The notes under the pieces are model-generated. The model was not told the DNA's origin, searched no databases, and saw nothing but the letters and a program-made list of their open reading frames with translations. A DNA stretch of 64,000 bases from Streptomyces sp. CB02980 (GTDB taxonomy: Bacteria; Actinomycetota; Actinomycetes; Streptomycetales; Streptomycetaceae), in assembly GCF_014451325.2 (NCBI RefSeq), contig NZ_JACSCH020000006.1, positions 349,944 through 413,943 on the forward strand, read 5' to 3'. Every line of letters starts with the position of its first letter. Position 1 is the stretch's first letter. The translations under genes were made by a program, and so were the position numbers. Positions 17,521 to 26,134 of the stretch are shown one piece after another.

Positions 17521-18401
17521 CGCGCTACCGGATGCTGGGGGACGTACGGGTCAGGGCCGTCGGCCTCGGCACCATGCCGCTCTCCGTCGAGGGCCGGCCG
17601 GACGAGGCGCGGGCCGTGGCCACCGTGCACGCCGCCCTCGACGCGGGCGTGACCCTGCTCGACACCGCCGACTCCTACCACCCGCCGACCGGCACGCCCG
17701 GCGAGGGCGAACTGCTCGTGGCGCGGGCCCTCGCCTCGTACGGGGGCGGCGTGGACGACGTGCTCGTGGCGACGAAGGGCGGGCGGGGTCGGACGGCGGA
17801 CGGCGGCTGGACCGTCGACGGCCGGCCCGAGCACCTGCGGCGGGCGGCGGAGGCGTCGGCGCGCCGGCTCGGCTCCACGCCGATCGGCCTCTACCAGCTG
17901 CACAAACCGGACCCGGCCGTCCCGTACGCCGAATCTTTGGGCGCGATACGGGAGTTGCTGGACGCGGGGACGGTCCGGCTGGCCGGGATCTCCAACGTCG
18001 ACGTCGAGCAGATCCTGCTCGCCCGCGAGATCCTGGGCGACCGGCTGGTCTCGGTGCAGAACCGCTACTCACCGGCGGTCCGCACGAGTGAGGCGGAGCT
18101 GCGGCTCTGCGCGGAGCTGCGCCTGGCCTTCCTGCCGTGGAGCCCCCTGGGCGGCATCTCACGCAGCTCCCTGGACGGCACCTCCGCGCAGGAGGAGGAC
18201 CCGGAGTTCGGGGCCTTCCACCGGGTGGCGCGGGCGCGGGGGGTCAGCCCGCAGCGGGTGGCCCTGGCGTGGATGCTCGCCCGCTCGGAGTCGGTCCTGC
18301 CGATCCCGGGGGCGAGTCGGCCGGAGTCGGCACGGGACTCGGCGGCGGCTACCGAACTCCTCCTGTCACCCGAGGAGTTGTCCCTACTCGCCGTTCAGTA
18401 A
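17517..18401 (+). CDS. aldo/keto reductase
   Basis: A 294-aa (beta/alpha)8 NADPH-dependent oxidoreductase. The catalytic tetrad is visible as D49 and Y54 (LLDTADSYHPP), K87 (VATKGG) and H129 (YQLHKPD). The C-terminal cofactor segment is VLPIPGASRPESARD. The GTG start overlaps the stop of the epimerase-like gene, which suggests sequential action on one carbonyl substrate under the Lrp-type regulator upstream. The exact substrate cannot be given. Confidence 0.92.
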   Translation: MTRYRMLGDVRVRAVGLGTMPLSVEGRPDEARAVATVHAALDAGVTLLDTADSYHPPTGTPGEGELLVARALASYGGGVDDVLVATKGGRGRTADGGWTVDGRPEHLRRAAEASARRLGSTPIGLYQLHKPDPAVPYAESLGAIRELLDAGTVRLAGISNVDVEQILLAREILGDRLVSVQNRYSPAVRTSEAELRLCAELRLAFLPWSPLGGISRSSLDGTSAQEEDPEFGAFHRVARARGVSPQRVALAWMLARSESVLPIPGASRPESARDSAAATELLLSPEELSLLAVQ

Positions 18402-18455
18402 CCGAAGGCACCGATCCCATTGACGGGGCCGCCGCCTCCCACTACAAAAGCTCGA

Positions 18456-18480
18456 TGAGAGCGCTCTGAGAGCGCTCTCA
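18456..18480 (+). promoter_or_regulatory. double LacI-type operator upstream of the GH16 gene
   Basis: A perfect 14-bp palindrome TGAGAGCGCTCTCA at 18467-18480, preceded at an 11-bp offset by a second AGAGCGCTCT core (18458-18467). This matches the general form of LacI-family sites such as the CebR box, in which a central GAGCGCTC is flanked by short arms. It lies 44 bases before the start codon, consistent with repression relieved by a glucan oligosaccharide. Confidence 0.75.
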
Positions 18481-18523
18481 GCATCGTGCTCACCCCGCGC
18501 GCCATCCCCCGGAGGTGGTCTCC

Positions 18524-20020
18524 TTGAGTTCCCCGAGCCGCGCCAGACGCACGTCCCGCACCCCCCTGCTCGCCTCGCTCCTCGTCGGCACCCTCGCCGT
18601 CGGCGCCCTCCTCGGCCTGGGCGGGGCGGGCAGCGCCGACGGCGCCGTCCCGCCCGCCCCCGGCTGGTCGCTCCAGTGGAGCGACGACTTCAACGGCCCC
18701 GACCGCGCCCTGCCGAACGGCGCCGACTGGCAGATCGACACCGGCCACGCCTACCCCGGTGGGCCCGGCAACTGGGGCACCGGAGAGATCCAGAACTACA
18801 CCGCGAGCCCCGACAACCTGCGTCTCGACGGCACCGGCAACCTGCGGATCACCCCGCTCCGGGACGGTGCGGGCAACTGGACCTCGGCCCGGATCGAGAC
18901 CAGGCGGGCCGACTTCAAGGCCCCCACGGGCGGGACCCTTCGCATCGAGGGCCGCATCCAGATGCCGAACGTCACCGGTGACGCGGCCCTCGGCTACTGG
19001 CCCGCGTTCTGGGCGCTCGGCTCGCCCTACCGGGGCAACTACTGGAACTGGCCCGGCATCGGCGAGTTCGACATCATGGAGAACGTCAACGGCATCAACT
19101 CCGTCTGGGGCGTACTCCACTGCGGAGTCAACCCGGGCGGTCCGTGCGGTGAGACGACGGGCATCGGCGCCAACCGGGCCTGCCCCGGCGCGAGCTGCCA
19201 GTCGGCGTTCCACACGTACCGCTTCGAGTGGGACCGCTCGACCTCCCCGAACGAGCTGCGCTGGTACGTGGACGGCCAGCTCTTCCACAGCGTGAACGAG
19301 GCCAGGGTCGGCGCCCAGACCTGGGCCGACATGACCGGCCACGCCGGGTACTTCCTGCTGCTCAACGTGGCGATGGGCGGGGCGTTCCCGGACGCGCTCG
19401 CCGGGAGGACCCCGACCGCCGCGACCGTTCCAGGGCGGCCGATGCTGGTCGACTACGTGGCGGTGTGGACGAAGGGCGGCGGCTCGACGACGCCGCCGAC
19501 GACACCCCCGACCACCCCGCCCACGACGCCGCCGACCACTCCCCCGCCGTCCGGCTCCGCTCAGCTGTACCTGCGGACGGGCGGCGGCGCCGGGGACGCG
19601 GCCACGGCCACGACGGTCTCGCTGACCTCGGCGGGCGGCGCGAACCACGACGGCACCCCGGCCAACCCGCAGGTCTTCACCTCGGGGCCGATCACCCGGA
19701 CGTACAACGGCGGCTCGACCCAATTCGACCTGTTCGTGGACGCCGGTACGGTCGTCGCCAACGGGCAGCAGGTGCGGGTCGGTTACGACCGTACCGGCGA
19801 CGGGAGCTGGGAGCGGACGGAGACGTACCAATACTTCGCGACCGATCCCGTACCGGGCTACGAGCACTACACCCAGGCACGCGGCACGAAGTCGGTCACC
19901 GGCAGCCACGGCGACCTGACGAACGGCAGGGTCCGCGTCGAGGTGTGGAACGCGATCGGCAACGGGCCCAGCACGCTCGGCATCGGCAACCAGTCCGTCG
20001 TCCGCATCCCCTTCGGCTGA
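18524..20020 (+). CDS. secreted GH16 beta-1,3-glucanase-like hydrolase with C-terminal carbohydrate-binding-like domain
   Basis: A 498-aa exported protein. A signal peptide (basic N-terminus, hydrophobic LLASLLVGTLAVGALLGLG) precedes a GH16 domain at about residues 40-315. The catalytic ExDxxE motif is E181, D183 and E186 in GEFDIMEN. A Thr-Pro linker of TTPP repeats leads to a C-terminal domain of about 140 residues resembling beta-1,3-glucan-binding modules of the CBM56 kind (tentative). TTG is the start because GGAGG stands 8 bases upstream. Likely action is on beta-1,3-glucans such as laminarin or fungal wall glucan. A LacI-type operator controls it, and a DUF1996 lipoprotein gene follows 14 bp later. 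Confidence 0.9.
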   Translation: MSSPSRARRTSRTPLLASLLVGTLAVGALLGLGGAGSADGAVPPAPGWSLQWSDDFNGPDRALPNGADWQIDTGHAYPGGPGNWGTGEIQNYTASPDNLRLDGTGNLRITPLRDGAGNWTSARIETRRADFKAPTGGTLRIEGRIQMPNVTGDAALGYWPAFWALGSPYRGNYWNWPGIGEFDIMENVNGINSVWGVLHCGVNPGGPCGETTGIGANRACPGASCQSAFHTYRFEWDRSTSPNELRWYVDGQLFHSVNEARVGAQTWADMTGHAGYFLLLNVAMGGAFPDALAGRTPTAATVPGRPMLVDYVAVWTKGGGSTTPPTTPPTTPPTTPPTTPPPSGSAQLYLRTGGGAGDAATATTVSLTSAGGANHDGTPANPQVFTSGPITRTYNGGSTQFDLFVDAGTVVANGQQVRVGYDRTGDGSWERTETYQYFATDPVPGYEHYTQARGTKSVTGSHGDLTNGRVRVEVWNAIGNGPSTLGIGNQSVVRIPFG

Positions 20021-20034
20021 GCGGGGGCGGTGAG

Positions 20035-20964
20035 ATGAACCGGATCCGCAGGCTGCTGGCGGGCGCGGGCGCCGTACTGGTCCTGGCCACCGCCGGGTGC
20101 ACGACCGCCCGGACGGACCACTCCGGCCACGCGGCCCACCAGTACACCTACACGAAGGCCCAGCAGGCGGCGATCGTCGCCCAGGCCGCGGCCCCGCTGC
20201 GCGGCTCGGAGTTCCGCGCGGACTGCTTCTCCAGTCACCGCCGGGGCGACGACCCGATCGTGTTCCCCGGGCAGGCGGGCCGCTCGCACATCCACGAGTT
20301 CTACGGGAACAGGACGGCGAACGCCTCCTCGACGCTCCAGTCGCTGGCGGCCGGAACCACCAACTGCACCCCGCAGACGGACCTCTCCTCCTACTGGACC
20401 CCGACCCTCTACCAGAACGGCGTGCCCGTCGCCCCGGAACGCGTCACCGTCTACTACCAGGGCATCACCGACCACACGCGCGCCGTCGCGCACCCGCGCG
20501 GACTGCGCTACGTCGTCGGCAACGCCCTGGCCACCGGACCCGAGCAGAACCCGGCCGCGCGCTGGTCCTGCGTGGGCCGGCCGGAGTCCGGCCGCGACTT
20601 CATGAACTGCCCGCCGGGCACCAGGCTGGAGAACTACCTGGACTTCCCGACCTGCTGGGACGGAAGGAACCTGGACAGCCCCAACCACCGCGACCACATG
20701 GCGTACGCGGCGGGGCCCAGCTGCCCCGCGAGCCACCCCGTCCCGGTGCCGCGCCTGGAACTGCTGATCACCTGGCCGGTGAACGGCGGAGGAATGAGCC
20801 TGGCGGGCACCCGGAACGGGACGAACGTGACCGACGCGCCCGGCTACACCTTCCACGGCGACTTCCTCAACGCCTGGGACGAGGGCGAGCTGAGGCGCCG
20901 GGTCGCCGACTGCATCAACGCGGGCTACGTCTGCGGCACGGACGGGCGCCCGATCCAGCAGTGA
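20035..20964 (+). CDS. DUF1996 domain lipoprotein
   Basis: A 309-aa protein with a lipoprotein signal (LLAGAGAVLVLATAGC, lipidated Cys at residue 22). The body shows DUF1996 hallmarks: FRADCFSSHRRGDDPIVFPG, SHIHEFYGN, the conserved DFPTCWDGRNLDSPNHRDHM and the late ITWPVNG. The domain is found on secreted proteins next to glycan-active enzymes in actinobacteria and fungi, and its His/Cys-rich conserved core suggests an enzymatic or metal-binding role not established for the family. It sits 14 bp after the GH16 gene, so it is probably co-induced by the same beta-glucan signal. Confidence 0.88.
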   Translation: MNRIRRLLAGAGAVLVLATAGCTTARTDHSGHAAHQYTYTKAQQAAIVAQAAAPLRGSEFRADCFSSHRRGDDPIVFPGQAGRSHIHEFYGNRTANASSTLQSLAAGTTNCTPQTDLSSYWTPTLYQNGVPVAPERVTVYYQGITDHTRAVAHPRGLRYVVGNALATGPEQNPAARWSCVGRPESGRDFMNCPPGTRLENYLDFPTCWDGRNLDSPNHRDHMAYAAGPSCPASHPVPVPRLELLITWPVNGGGMSLAGTRNGTNVTDAPGYTFHGDFLNAWDEGELRRRVADCINAGYVCGTDGRPIQQ

Positions 20965-20989
20965 CGGGCCCGGCGCGGAGAAACGCGGG

Positions 20990-21029
20990 AGGGACGATCC
21001 CGGCCGCGGCTGCGGCCGGGATCGTCCCT
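20990..21029. terminator. bidirectional terminator between DUF1996 and dctA genes
   Basis: Perfect 18-bp stem AGGGACGATCCCGGCCGC / GCGGCCGGGATCGTCCCT with loop GGCT, lying between convergent genes. Confidence 0.85.
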
Positions 21030-21073
21030 CTCCCGAGGCCCGGATCCGGCTCAAGGCCCGGGACCCGGAGTCG

Positions 21074-22429
21074 TCAGACCCCCGCGCGCGCCTTCTCCTC
21101 GCCCTCCTCGGCCCGCTGATCCGGCACCGGGGCGGCAGGCCCGTGATCGTCGACCAGGGTCTTCTCGTCGAAGGGCACCCGCCCCGCAAGGACTTCGGCG
21201 ACCCGCTCCTTGTCGATCTCCTTCGTCCACGTGCCGATGAGCACCGTCGCGACCGCGTTGCCCGCGAAGTTGGTCAGCGCGCGCGCCTCGCTCATGAAGC
21301 GGTCGATGCCGACGATCAGACCCACCCCGTCGACCAGGTCGGGCCGGTGCGACTGGAGGCCGCCCGCGAGGGTGGCGAGACCGGCGCCGGTGACGCCCGC
21401 CGCACCCTTCGAGGCGATGACCATGAAGACGAGGAGGGAGATCTGCTCACCGACGGAGAGCGGGTCGCCCATCGCCTCGGCGACGAAGAGCGAGGCCATC
21501 GTGAGGTAGATCGCGGTGCCGTCGAGGTTGAAGGAGTAGCCGGTCGGCACGGTGATGCCGACGACCGGCTTGCTGACACCCAGGTGCTCCATCTTCGCGA
21601 TGAGCCGCGGCAGCGCGGACTCGGACGAGGAGGTGGAGAGGATCAGCAGGAACTCGCGGCCCAGGTACTTGAGGAGGGTCCAGATGTTGAGCCCGGCGAC
21701 CAGCCGCAGGAGGGTCCCGAGGACCACGAACACGAAGATCGCACAGGTCAGATAGAAGCCGATCATGATGACGGCGAGAGACTTCAGCGCGTCGACACCG
21801 GTCGCGCCGACGACGGCCGCGATCGCGCCGAACGCGCCGACCGGGGCGGCCCACATGATCATGCCGAGGATGCGGAAGACGAGCCGCTGGATGTGCCCGA
21901 TCCCGCGCAGGACCGGTTCGCCCGCCGCGCCCATGGCCTGGAGCGCGAAGCCGGCAAGCAGCGCGACGAGGAGGGTCTGGAGGACCTCGCCCTCGGTGAA
22001 GGCGGAGACGATGGTCTTGGGGATGATCCCGAGGAGGAAGTCCGGCGTGGACTCGCTCGCGCCCTCGGCCTGCTTGGCGCCGGCCTCGGCCAGCTCCTTG
22101 GTGAGGTGCAGCCCGGAGCCGGGCTCCAGGATGTTGCCGACGACGAGGCCGATCGCGAGTGCGACGGTCGACATGAGAAGGAAGTAGCCGAGGGCGAGAC
22201 CGCCGACGGCGCCGACCTTCGCGGCCTTCCGGACCGATCCGACGCCGAGCACGATCGTGCAGAAGATGATCGGCGAGATCATCATCTTGATCAGATTGAC
22301 GAAGCCGGTCCCCAGCGGCTTCAGCTCGACGGCGACGCCGGGCGCCAGGAATCCGACCGCGATGCCGAGCACCACGGCTCCGATCACGGCCAGATACAGA
22401 TAGTGCGTACGGTCCCGTCTTGCGGCCAC
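21074..22429 (-). CDS. dctA: DctA-type dicarboxylate/proton (cation) symporter
   Basis: A 451-aa polytopic membrane transporter of the DAACS family that imports C4-dicarboxylates such as succinate, fumarate and malate. Signatures are the SSSES serine-rich loop, TVPTGYSFNLDGTAIYLT, and DRFMSEARALTNFAGNAVAT, all intact. The GTG start MAARRDRTHYLYLAVIG is chosen since GAGGAGG lies 5 bases upstream; the reading frame stays open further upstream but runs into the divergent kinase gene. A CitA/DcuS-like sensor kinase and regulator are encoded divergently, the usual arrangement for dicarboxylate-induced dctA. A candidate Crp site lies between them. Confidence 0.94.
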   Translation of the reverse strand: MAARRDRTHYLYLAVIGAVVLGIAVGFLAPGVAVELKPLGTGFVNLIKMMISPIIFCTIVLGVGSVRKAAKVGAVGGLALGYFLLMSTVALAIGLVVGNILEPGSGLHLTKELAEAGAKQAEGASESTPDFLLGIIPKTIVSAFTEGEVLQTLLVALLAGFALQAMGAAGEPVLRGIGHIQRLVFRILGMIMWAAPVGAFGAIAAVVGATGVDALKSLAVIMIGFYLTCAIFVFVVLGTLLRLVAGLNIWTLLKYLGREFLLILSTSSSESALPRLIAKMEHLGVSKPVVGITVPTGYSFNLDGTAIYLTMASLFVAEAMGDPLSVGEQISLLVFMVIASKGAAGVTGAGLATLAGGLQSHRPDLVDGVGLIVGIDRFMSEARALTNFAGNAVATVLIGTWTKEIDKERVAEVLAGRVPFDEKTLVDDHGPAAPVPDQRAEEGEEKARAGV

Positions 22430-22492
22430 GGGGTCCTCCTCGTGCTGATGGGTGTCCACGTCCCGGTGGACTCCGAGAGCATCCATCAGCCT

Positions 22493-22506
22493 GTGACCGG
22501 GGTCAC
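22493..22506. promoter_or_regulatory. candidate Crp-type site between dctA and its sensor kinase
   Basis: GTGACC-GG-GGTCAC palindrome. It fits the GTG-N6-GNCAC form reported for Streptomyces Crp. It lies 64 bases upstream of dctA. It could alternatively be the site for the neighbouring response regulator. Confidence 0.5.
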
Positions 22507-22554
22507 GGTTACGTACGTTTCGTTCACGACCGAACCGTACGGACGGGGAGGACG

Positions 22555-22622
22555 GGGGGGACGGATGGAGGGACGGGCGGGGGCGGACGGGGGGACGGAT
22601 GGAGGGACGGACGGGGGCGGAC
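22555..22622 (+). repeat. 34-bp GGA-rich tandem repeat
   Basis: Two copies with one mismatch of a unit beginning GGGGGGACGGATGGAGGGAC (22555-22588 and 22589-22622), embedded in a longer run of G-tracts. One strand is nearly all purine with many GGGG runs, so quadruplex or triplex structure is possible. It separates the candidate regulatory site from the kinase gene. Confidence 0.75.
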
Positions 22623-22694
22623 GGGGAGGGCGGCGAGGGAACGATTCGGGAACGCAATGCGTCGGCACACCGTCCCGCGTGCACACTTACCCGC

Positions 22695-24575
22695 ATGCGT
22701 TTCCCCCTCCCCCACCCCCGCAGCCTGGCCGGCCAGCTCTTCGCGATGCAGGTCGTGCTCGTGGCCGTCGTCGTGGCCGGGTGCGCGGTCTTCGCATACG
22801 TCACGGACCGGGCGCAGGCCGAGGAGAACGCACGGCGCCAGGCCACCGCGACCGCCGCGGCCGTCGCCGACTCCCCGTCCGTGGTCGCCGCGGCGCGGTC
22901 CGCCGACCCGACGGCCGTGCTCCAGCCGTACGCCGAGGCGCTGCGCCGCCACGCGGGCGTGGCCTTCGTCGTGATCATGGCTCCGGACGGCACGCGCTGG
23001 ACCCATCCCGAGCCGGAGCAGATCGGCCGGACGTACCTCGGGCACATCGAGGAGGCGGCGGCGGGCCGGACGCACTCCGAGACCCACCTGGGGGTGCTCG
23101 GTCCTTCCGTACGGACGGTGGCGCCGGTCTTCGACGGCGGCGGCCGGGTCGTGGCGCTGGTCAGCGCGGGCATCACGATCGACAAGATCAGCGAGCAGGT
23201 GCGGGAGCAGGTCACCGCGCTGCTCGGCATGGCGGGCGCGGCGCTCGCGCTCGGCGGGGCGGGGACGTACGTGATCAACGCGCGACTGCGGCGCCACACG
23301 CACGGCATGAACGCGACGGAGCTGAGCCGGCTGCACGACTACCACGAGGCCGCGCTGCACGCGGTCCGCGAGGGGCTCGTGATGCTCGACGGGCGGCGGC
23401 GGATCGCGCTCATCAACGACGGGGCGCGGGAGCTGCTGGGCCTGGACGAGGGGGTCGTCGGCCGTCCGGCGGCGGAACTCGGCCTCCCCGCGACGCTCAC
23501 CGGCGCGCTGCTGTCCTCGGAGCCGCGGGTCGACGAGACGCACCTGACGGCGGACCGGGTGCTGGTCGTCAACACCCGGCCGGTGGTGGGCGGGGAGCGG
23601 CGCGGCACGGTCGCCACGCTCCGGGACCGTACGGAACTCCAGGCGCTGTCGGGCGAGTTGGACTCGGAGCGGGGGTTCACCGAGGCGCTCCGCTCGCAGG
23701 CCCACGAGGCGGCGAACCGGCTGCACACGGTCGTGTCGCTGATCGAACTGGGCCGGGTGACGGAGGCGGTGGAGTTCGCGACGGCGGAGCTGGAACTGGC
23801 CCAGGCGCTCACGGACCGGGTCGTGGACGCCGTCGGGGAGCCGGTGCTCGCGGCGCTGCTGCTCGGCAAGGCGGCGCAGGCGAACGAGCGGGGCGTGGAG
23901 CTGGTCCTGACGGAGGACAGCCGCATCGACGACGGCCTGGTGCCGGCGGCGCTGCCGTCCCGGGACCTGGTGACGATCCTCGGCAACCTCATCGACAACG
24001 CGGTGGAGGCGGCGGGCGGCACCCCGCACGCGCGCGTGACGGTCACGGTCGCGGCGCGCACGGGAGACGGCGAGCTGCTCCTCCGGGTCGCCGACAACGG
24101 CCCCGGCGTCCGCCCGGCCGACCGCGACGCGGTCCTGGGCCGAGGCTGGACCACCCGGGGCCCGGGGCGAGGCCTGGGCCTGGCACTGGTGGGCCAGGCG
24201 GTGTGCCGCGCGGCGGGCACGCTGGACGTGGCGGACGCGGAGGGAGGCGGGGCGCGCTTCACGGTACGCCTACCGCTACCGACGCCGACGCCGACGCCCA
24301 CCGGACCTGGCACGCCCACCGGGCCGAGCACCGTCCCTGGACCTGGCACGCCCACCGGGCCGAGCACCGTCCCTGGACCTGGCACGCCCACCGGGCCGAG
24401 CACCGTCCCTGGGTCGGGCCCGGCCACCGGACCAGGCACGCCCACCGGCCCTCGCCCCACCCCCCGGCCCCGCCCCGCCCCCGGGCAGGGCCCCGTCCCA
24501 GCCGACGCCCCGCCCCCCGGGTCCCGCCGCGGCGGTACCCCGCCGCCCGCCGGCTCTTCCGAGGTGGTCTCGTGA
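22695..24575 (+). CDS. CitA/DcuS-type sensor histidine kinase
   Basis: A 626-aa membrane kinase. A first membrane helix (LFAMQVVLVAVVVAGCAVFAYV, about residues 14-35) and a second (about 175-200) flank an extracellular PAS/PDC sensor with the family pattern PDGTRWTHPEPEQIGRTY. A cytoplasmic PAS domain (REGLVMLDGRRRIALINDGA) follows, then the phosphoacceptor H337 in RSQAHEAANRLHT, the N-box NLIDNAVEA and the G-boxes DNGPGV and GRGLGLALV. The last 90 residues are a Pro/Thr/Gly tail made by 36-bp repeats, unusual for the family. It overlaps the response regulator gene by GTGA and is divergent from dctA, so it likely senses dicarboxylates or citrate. Confidence 0.93.
   Translation: MRFPLPHPRSLAGQLFAMQVVLVAVVVAGCAVFAYVTDRAQAEENARRQATATAAAVADSPSVVAAARSADPTAVLQPYAEALRRHAGVAFVVIMAPDGTRWTHPEPEQIGRTYLGHIEEAAAGRTHSETHLGVLGPSVRTVAPVFDGGGRVVALVSAGITIDKISEQVREQVTALLGMAGAALALGGAGTYVINARLRRHTHGMNATELSRLHDYHEAALHAVREGLVMLDGRRRIALINDGARELLGLDEGVVGRPAAELGLPATLTGALLSSEPRVDETHLTADRVLVVNTRPVVGGERRGTVATLRDRTELQALSGELDSERGFTEALRSQAHEAANRLHTVVSLIELGRVTEAVEFATAELELAQALTDRVVDAVGEPVLAALLLGKAAQANERGVELVLTEDSRIDDGLVPAALPSRDLVTILGNLIDNAVEAAGGTPHARVTVTVAARTGDGELLLRVADNGPGVRPADRDAVLGRGWTTRGPGRGLGLALVGQAVCRAAGTLDVADAEGGGARFTVRLPLPTPTPTPTGPGTPTGPSTVPGPGTPTGPSTVPGPGTPTGPSTVPGSGPATGPGTPTGPRPTPRPRPAPGQGPVPADAPPPGSRRGGTPPPAGSSEVVS
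24305..24412 (+). repeat. three perfect 36-bp tandem repeats in the kinase gene
   Basis: Each unit begins ACCTGGCACGCCCACCGGGC and codes for PGTPTGPSTVPG. The copies are identical (24305-24340, 24341-24376, 24377-24412), followed by degenerate relatives. Identity at all codon positions points to recent slippage or unequal crossing-over, and the copy number should vary between strains. Confidence 0.9.
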
Positions 24576-25267
24576 GCGCACTTCCCCTGCGGGTGCTCGT
24601 CGTCGAGGACGATCCCGTCGCCGCCGACGCCCATGCCCTCTACGCCGGGCGCGTCGACGGGTTCACCGTCGTCGGCGTCGCCCACTCCCGGGCCGCCGCC
24701 GTGCGCCTGCTCGAGCGGACGCCCGTCGATCTGATCCTGCTCGACCTCTACCTGCCCGACGGCCACGGCCTCCAGCTGTTGCGCGCGCTGCGCGCCGCCG
24801 GGCACTCCGCCGACGTCATCGCCGTGACCTCCGCCCGCGACCTGGCCATCGTCCGCGAGGGCGTCTCGCTCGGCGTCGTCCAGTACGTCCTCAAGCCCTT
24901 CGCCTTCGCGACCCTGCGGGACCGGCTCGCCCGGTACGCCGAGTTCCGTGCGACCGCCGGCGAGGCCTCCGGACAGGACGAGGTCGACCGGGCGCTCGCC
25001 ACCCTCCGGGCCCCGCACCCCACCACCCTCCCCAAGGGCCTGAGCGCGCCCACCCTGGAGTCCGTCACCCGGACCCTCCGGTCCACCCCGGCCGGGCTCA
25101 CCGCCGCCGAGGCCGGTGCGGCCGTCGGGATCTCCCGGATCACCGCGCGCCGCTATCTTGAGCACCTGGTGACCGAGGGCCGGGCCGTGCGCGCCCCGCA
25201 GTACGGTCAGATCGGGCGGCCGGAGCTCCAGTACCGCTGGCTCGACGGCCCCGCCCGCGGTCACTGA
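24572..25267 (+). CDS. DcuR/CitB-type response regulator
   Basis: A 231-aa regulator. The receiver domain (residues 5-122) has the acidic pair in VLVVEDDPVAA, phosphoacceptor D58 (LILLDLYLPDGHG), the T in VIAVTSARD and K in YVLKPFAF. The C-terminal HTH region (GLTAAEAGAAVGISRITARRYLEHL) is of the CitT/DcuR kind. The GTG start overlaps the kinase stop, so both are translated from one mRNA. The expected target is the divergent dctA gene. Confidence 0.94.
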   Translation: MSALPLRVLVVEDDPVAADAHALYAGRVDGFTVVGVAHSRAAAVRLLERTPVDLILLDLYLPDGHGLQLLRALRAAGHSADVIAVTSARDLAIVREGVSLGVVQYVLKPFAFATLRDRLARYAEFRATAGEASGQDEVDRALATLRAPHPTTLPKGLSAPTLESVTRTLRSTPAGLTAAEAGAAVGISRITARRYLEHLVTEGRAVRAPQYGQIGRPELQYRWLDGPARGH

Positions 25268-25369
25268 TCGTCTTCTCTCCCACCACCTGCGGTTACCGAC
25301 CGGTTCCCACGTTCCTACGACTTCACATGTTGGGGGAACGCACCGTAGCCAGCCGTCACCCTCCGCACC

Positions 25370-25375
25370 TACGTT
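25370..25375 (+). promoter_or_regulatory. -10 box of a leaderless XRE gene
   Basis: TACGTT ending 6 bases before the GTG start, with no ribosome-binding site in between, so transcription should start at the start codon. Confidence 0.6.
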
Positions 25376-25381
25376 GACCGG

Positions 25382-26056
25382 GTGCACCAACCCTCACCAC
25401 CCTTCAACGCCCTGGCCGCGCGGCGCTTCCGCGAGGGTCTCGGCATGACCCCCGGTCACGTCGCGTACGGCCTGCGCGCGCAGTACGGCCTCTTCGTCAC
25501 CCCCGACACCGTCGTCGCATGGGAACGCGGCCGGGCCCTCCCCAGCGAGCAGGAGCTCACCGCCCTCTCGGGCGTCCTGTGGTGCGCCCCCGCCGAGCTC
25601 ATCGCCGCCGCCACCACCCTCCGCGAGCACCGGATGGCGCGCGGCCTCGCCCCCGAGGAGCTGGCCCGGCGGGTCGGCGTCTCGGCCCACGCGTACCAGC
25701 GCATGGAGGACGAGGGCCGCTGGCGCGGCACCGAACGTCAGACGGCCGCCCTCGCCGAGGTCCTCGGTCTCGGCCCGCGCGCCCTGATCACCGCCACCGG
25801 CGGCGACGAGCCCCTCGCGGAGCTGCTGCGGGACGCCGCCACCACCCACCGCTGGCAGGCGTACGTGAAACCGGCCGTGAAGATGCTGCCGCTGCCCAGA
25901 CAGACCCTGGAGTACGCCCTGCAGCGGCTGCACACCGACTACCACGCACGGATGGCGGCGACCAGCAGCTGGGGCGCCTCGGCCGGCACCGGCGACGAGG
26001 GCCGCGCCTATCTCGACGACATCACCGGACACTTCTGGGCCGCCGTCGGCGCCTAG
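25382..26056 (+). CDS. XRE-like helix-turn-helix protein
   Basis: A 224-aa protein with two helix-turn-helix segments, one at about residues 8-70 (VAYGLRAQYGLFVTPDTVVAWERGR) and an XRE-like one at about 80-135 (MARGLAPEELARRVGVSAHAYQRMED). The C-terminal third has no recognised domain. Proteins of this form are common in Streptomyces and their targets are mostly unknown. The start is a GTG placed at the expected transcription start, so the mRNA is probably leaderless. It lies after the response regulator gene but has its own promoter. Confidence 0.8.
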   Translation: MHQPSPPFNALAARRFREGLGMTPGHVAYGLRAQYGLFVTPDTVVAWERGRALPSEQELTALSGVLWCAPAELIAAATTLREHRMARGLAPEELARRVGVSAHAYQRMEDEGRWRGTERQTAALAEVLGLGPRALITATGGDEPLAELLRDAATTHRWQAYVKPAVKMLPLPRQTLEYALQRLHTDYHARMAATSSWGASAGTGDEGRAYLDDITGHFWAAVGA

Positions 26057-26122
26057 CCGGCGCCTGGTCGGATCCCGGCCGCCACCCCGCTGCCGGAGCA
26101 CCGAATTCCGCATCCCGGCCCG

Positions 26123-26128
26123 TACATT
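26123..26128 (+). promoter_or_regulatory. -10 box of a leaderless phosphatase gene
   Basis: TACATT ending 6 bases before the GTG start codon; no Shine-Dalgarno sequence is present. Confidence 0.6.
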
Positions 26129-26134
26129 GGCGCC

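Noticed and set aside
22430..23308. A reading frame continuing dctA upstream by about 290 codons on the minus strand
   Set aside because: It lies antisense to the well-supported sensor kinase, has no transporter-like content, and a strong GAGGAGG-GTG start marks the true N-terminus.
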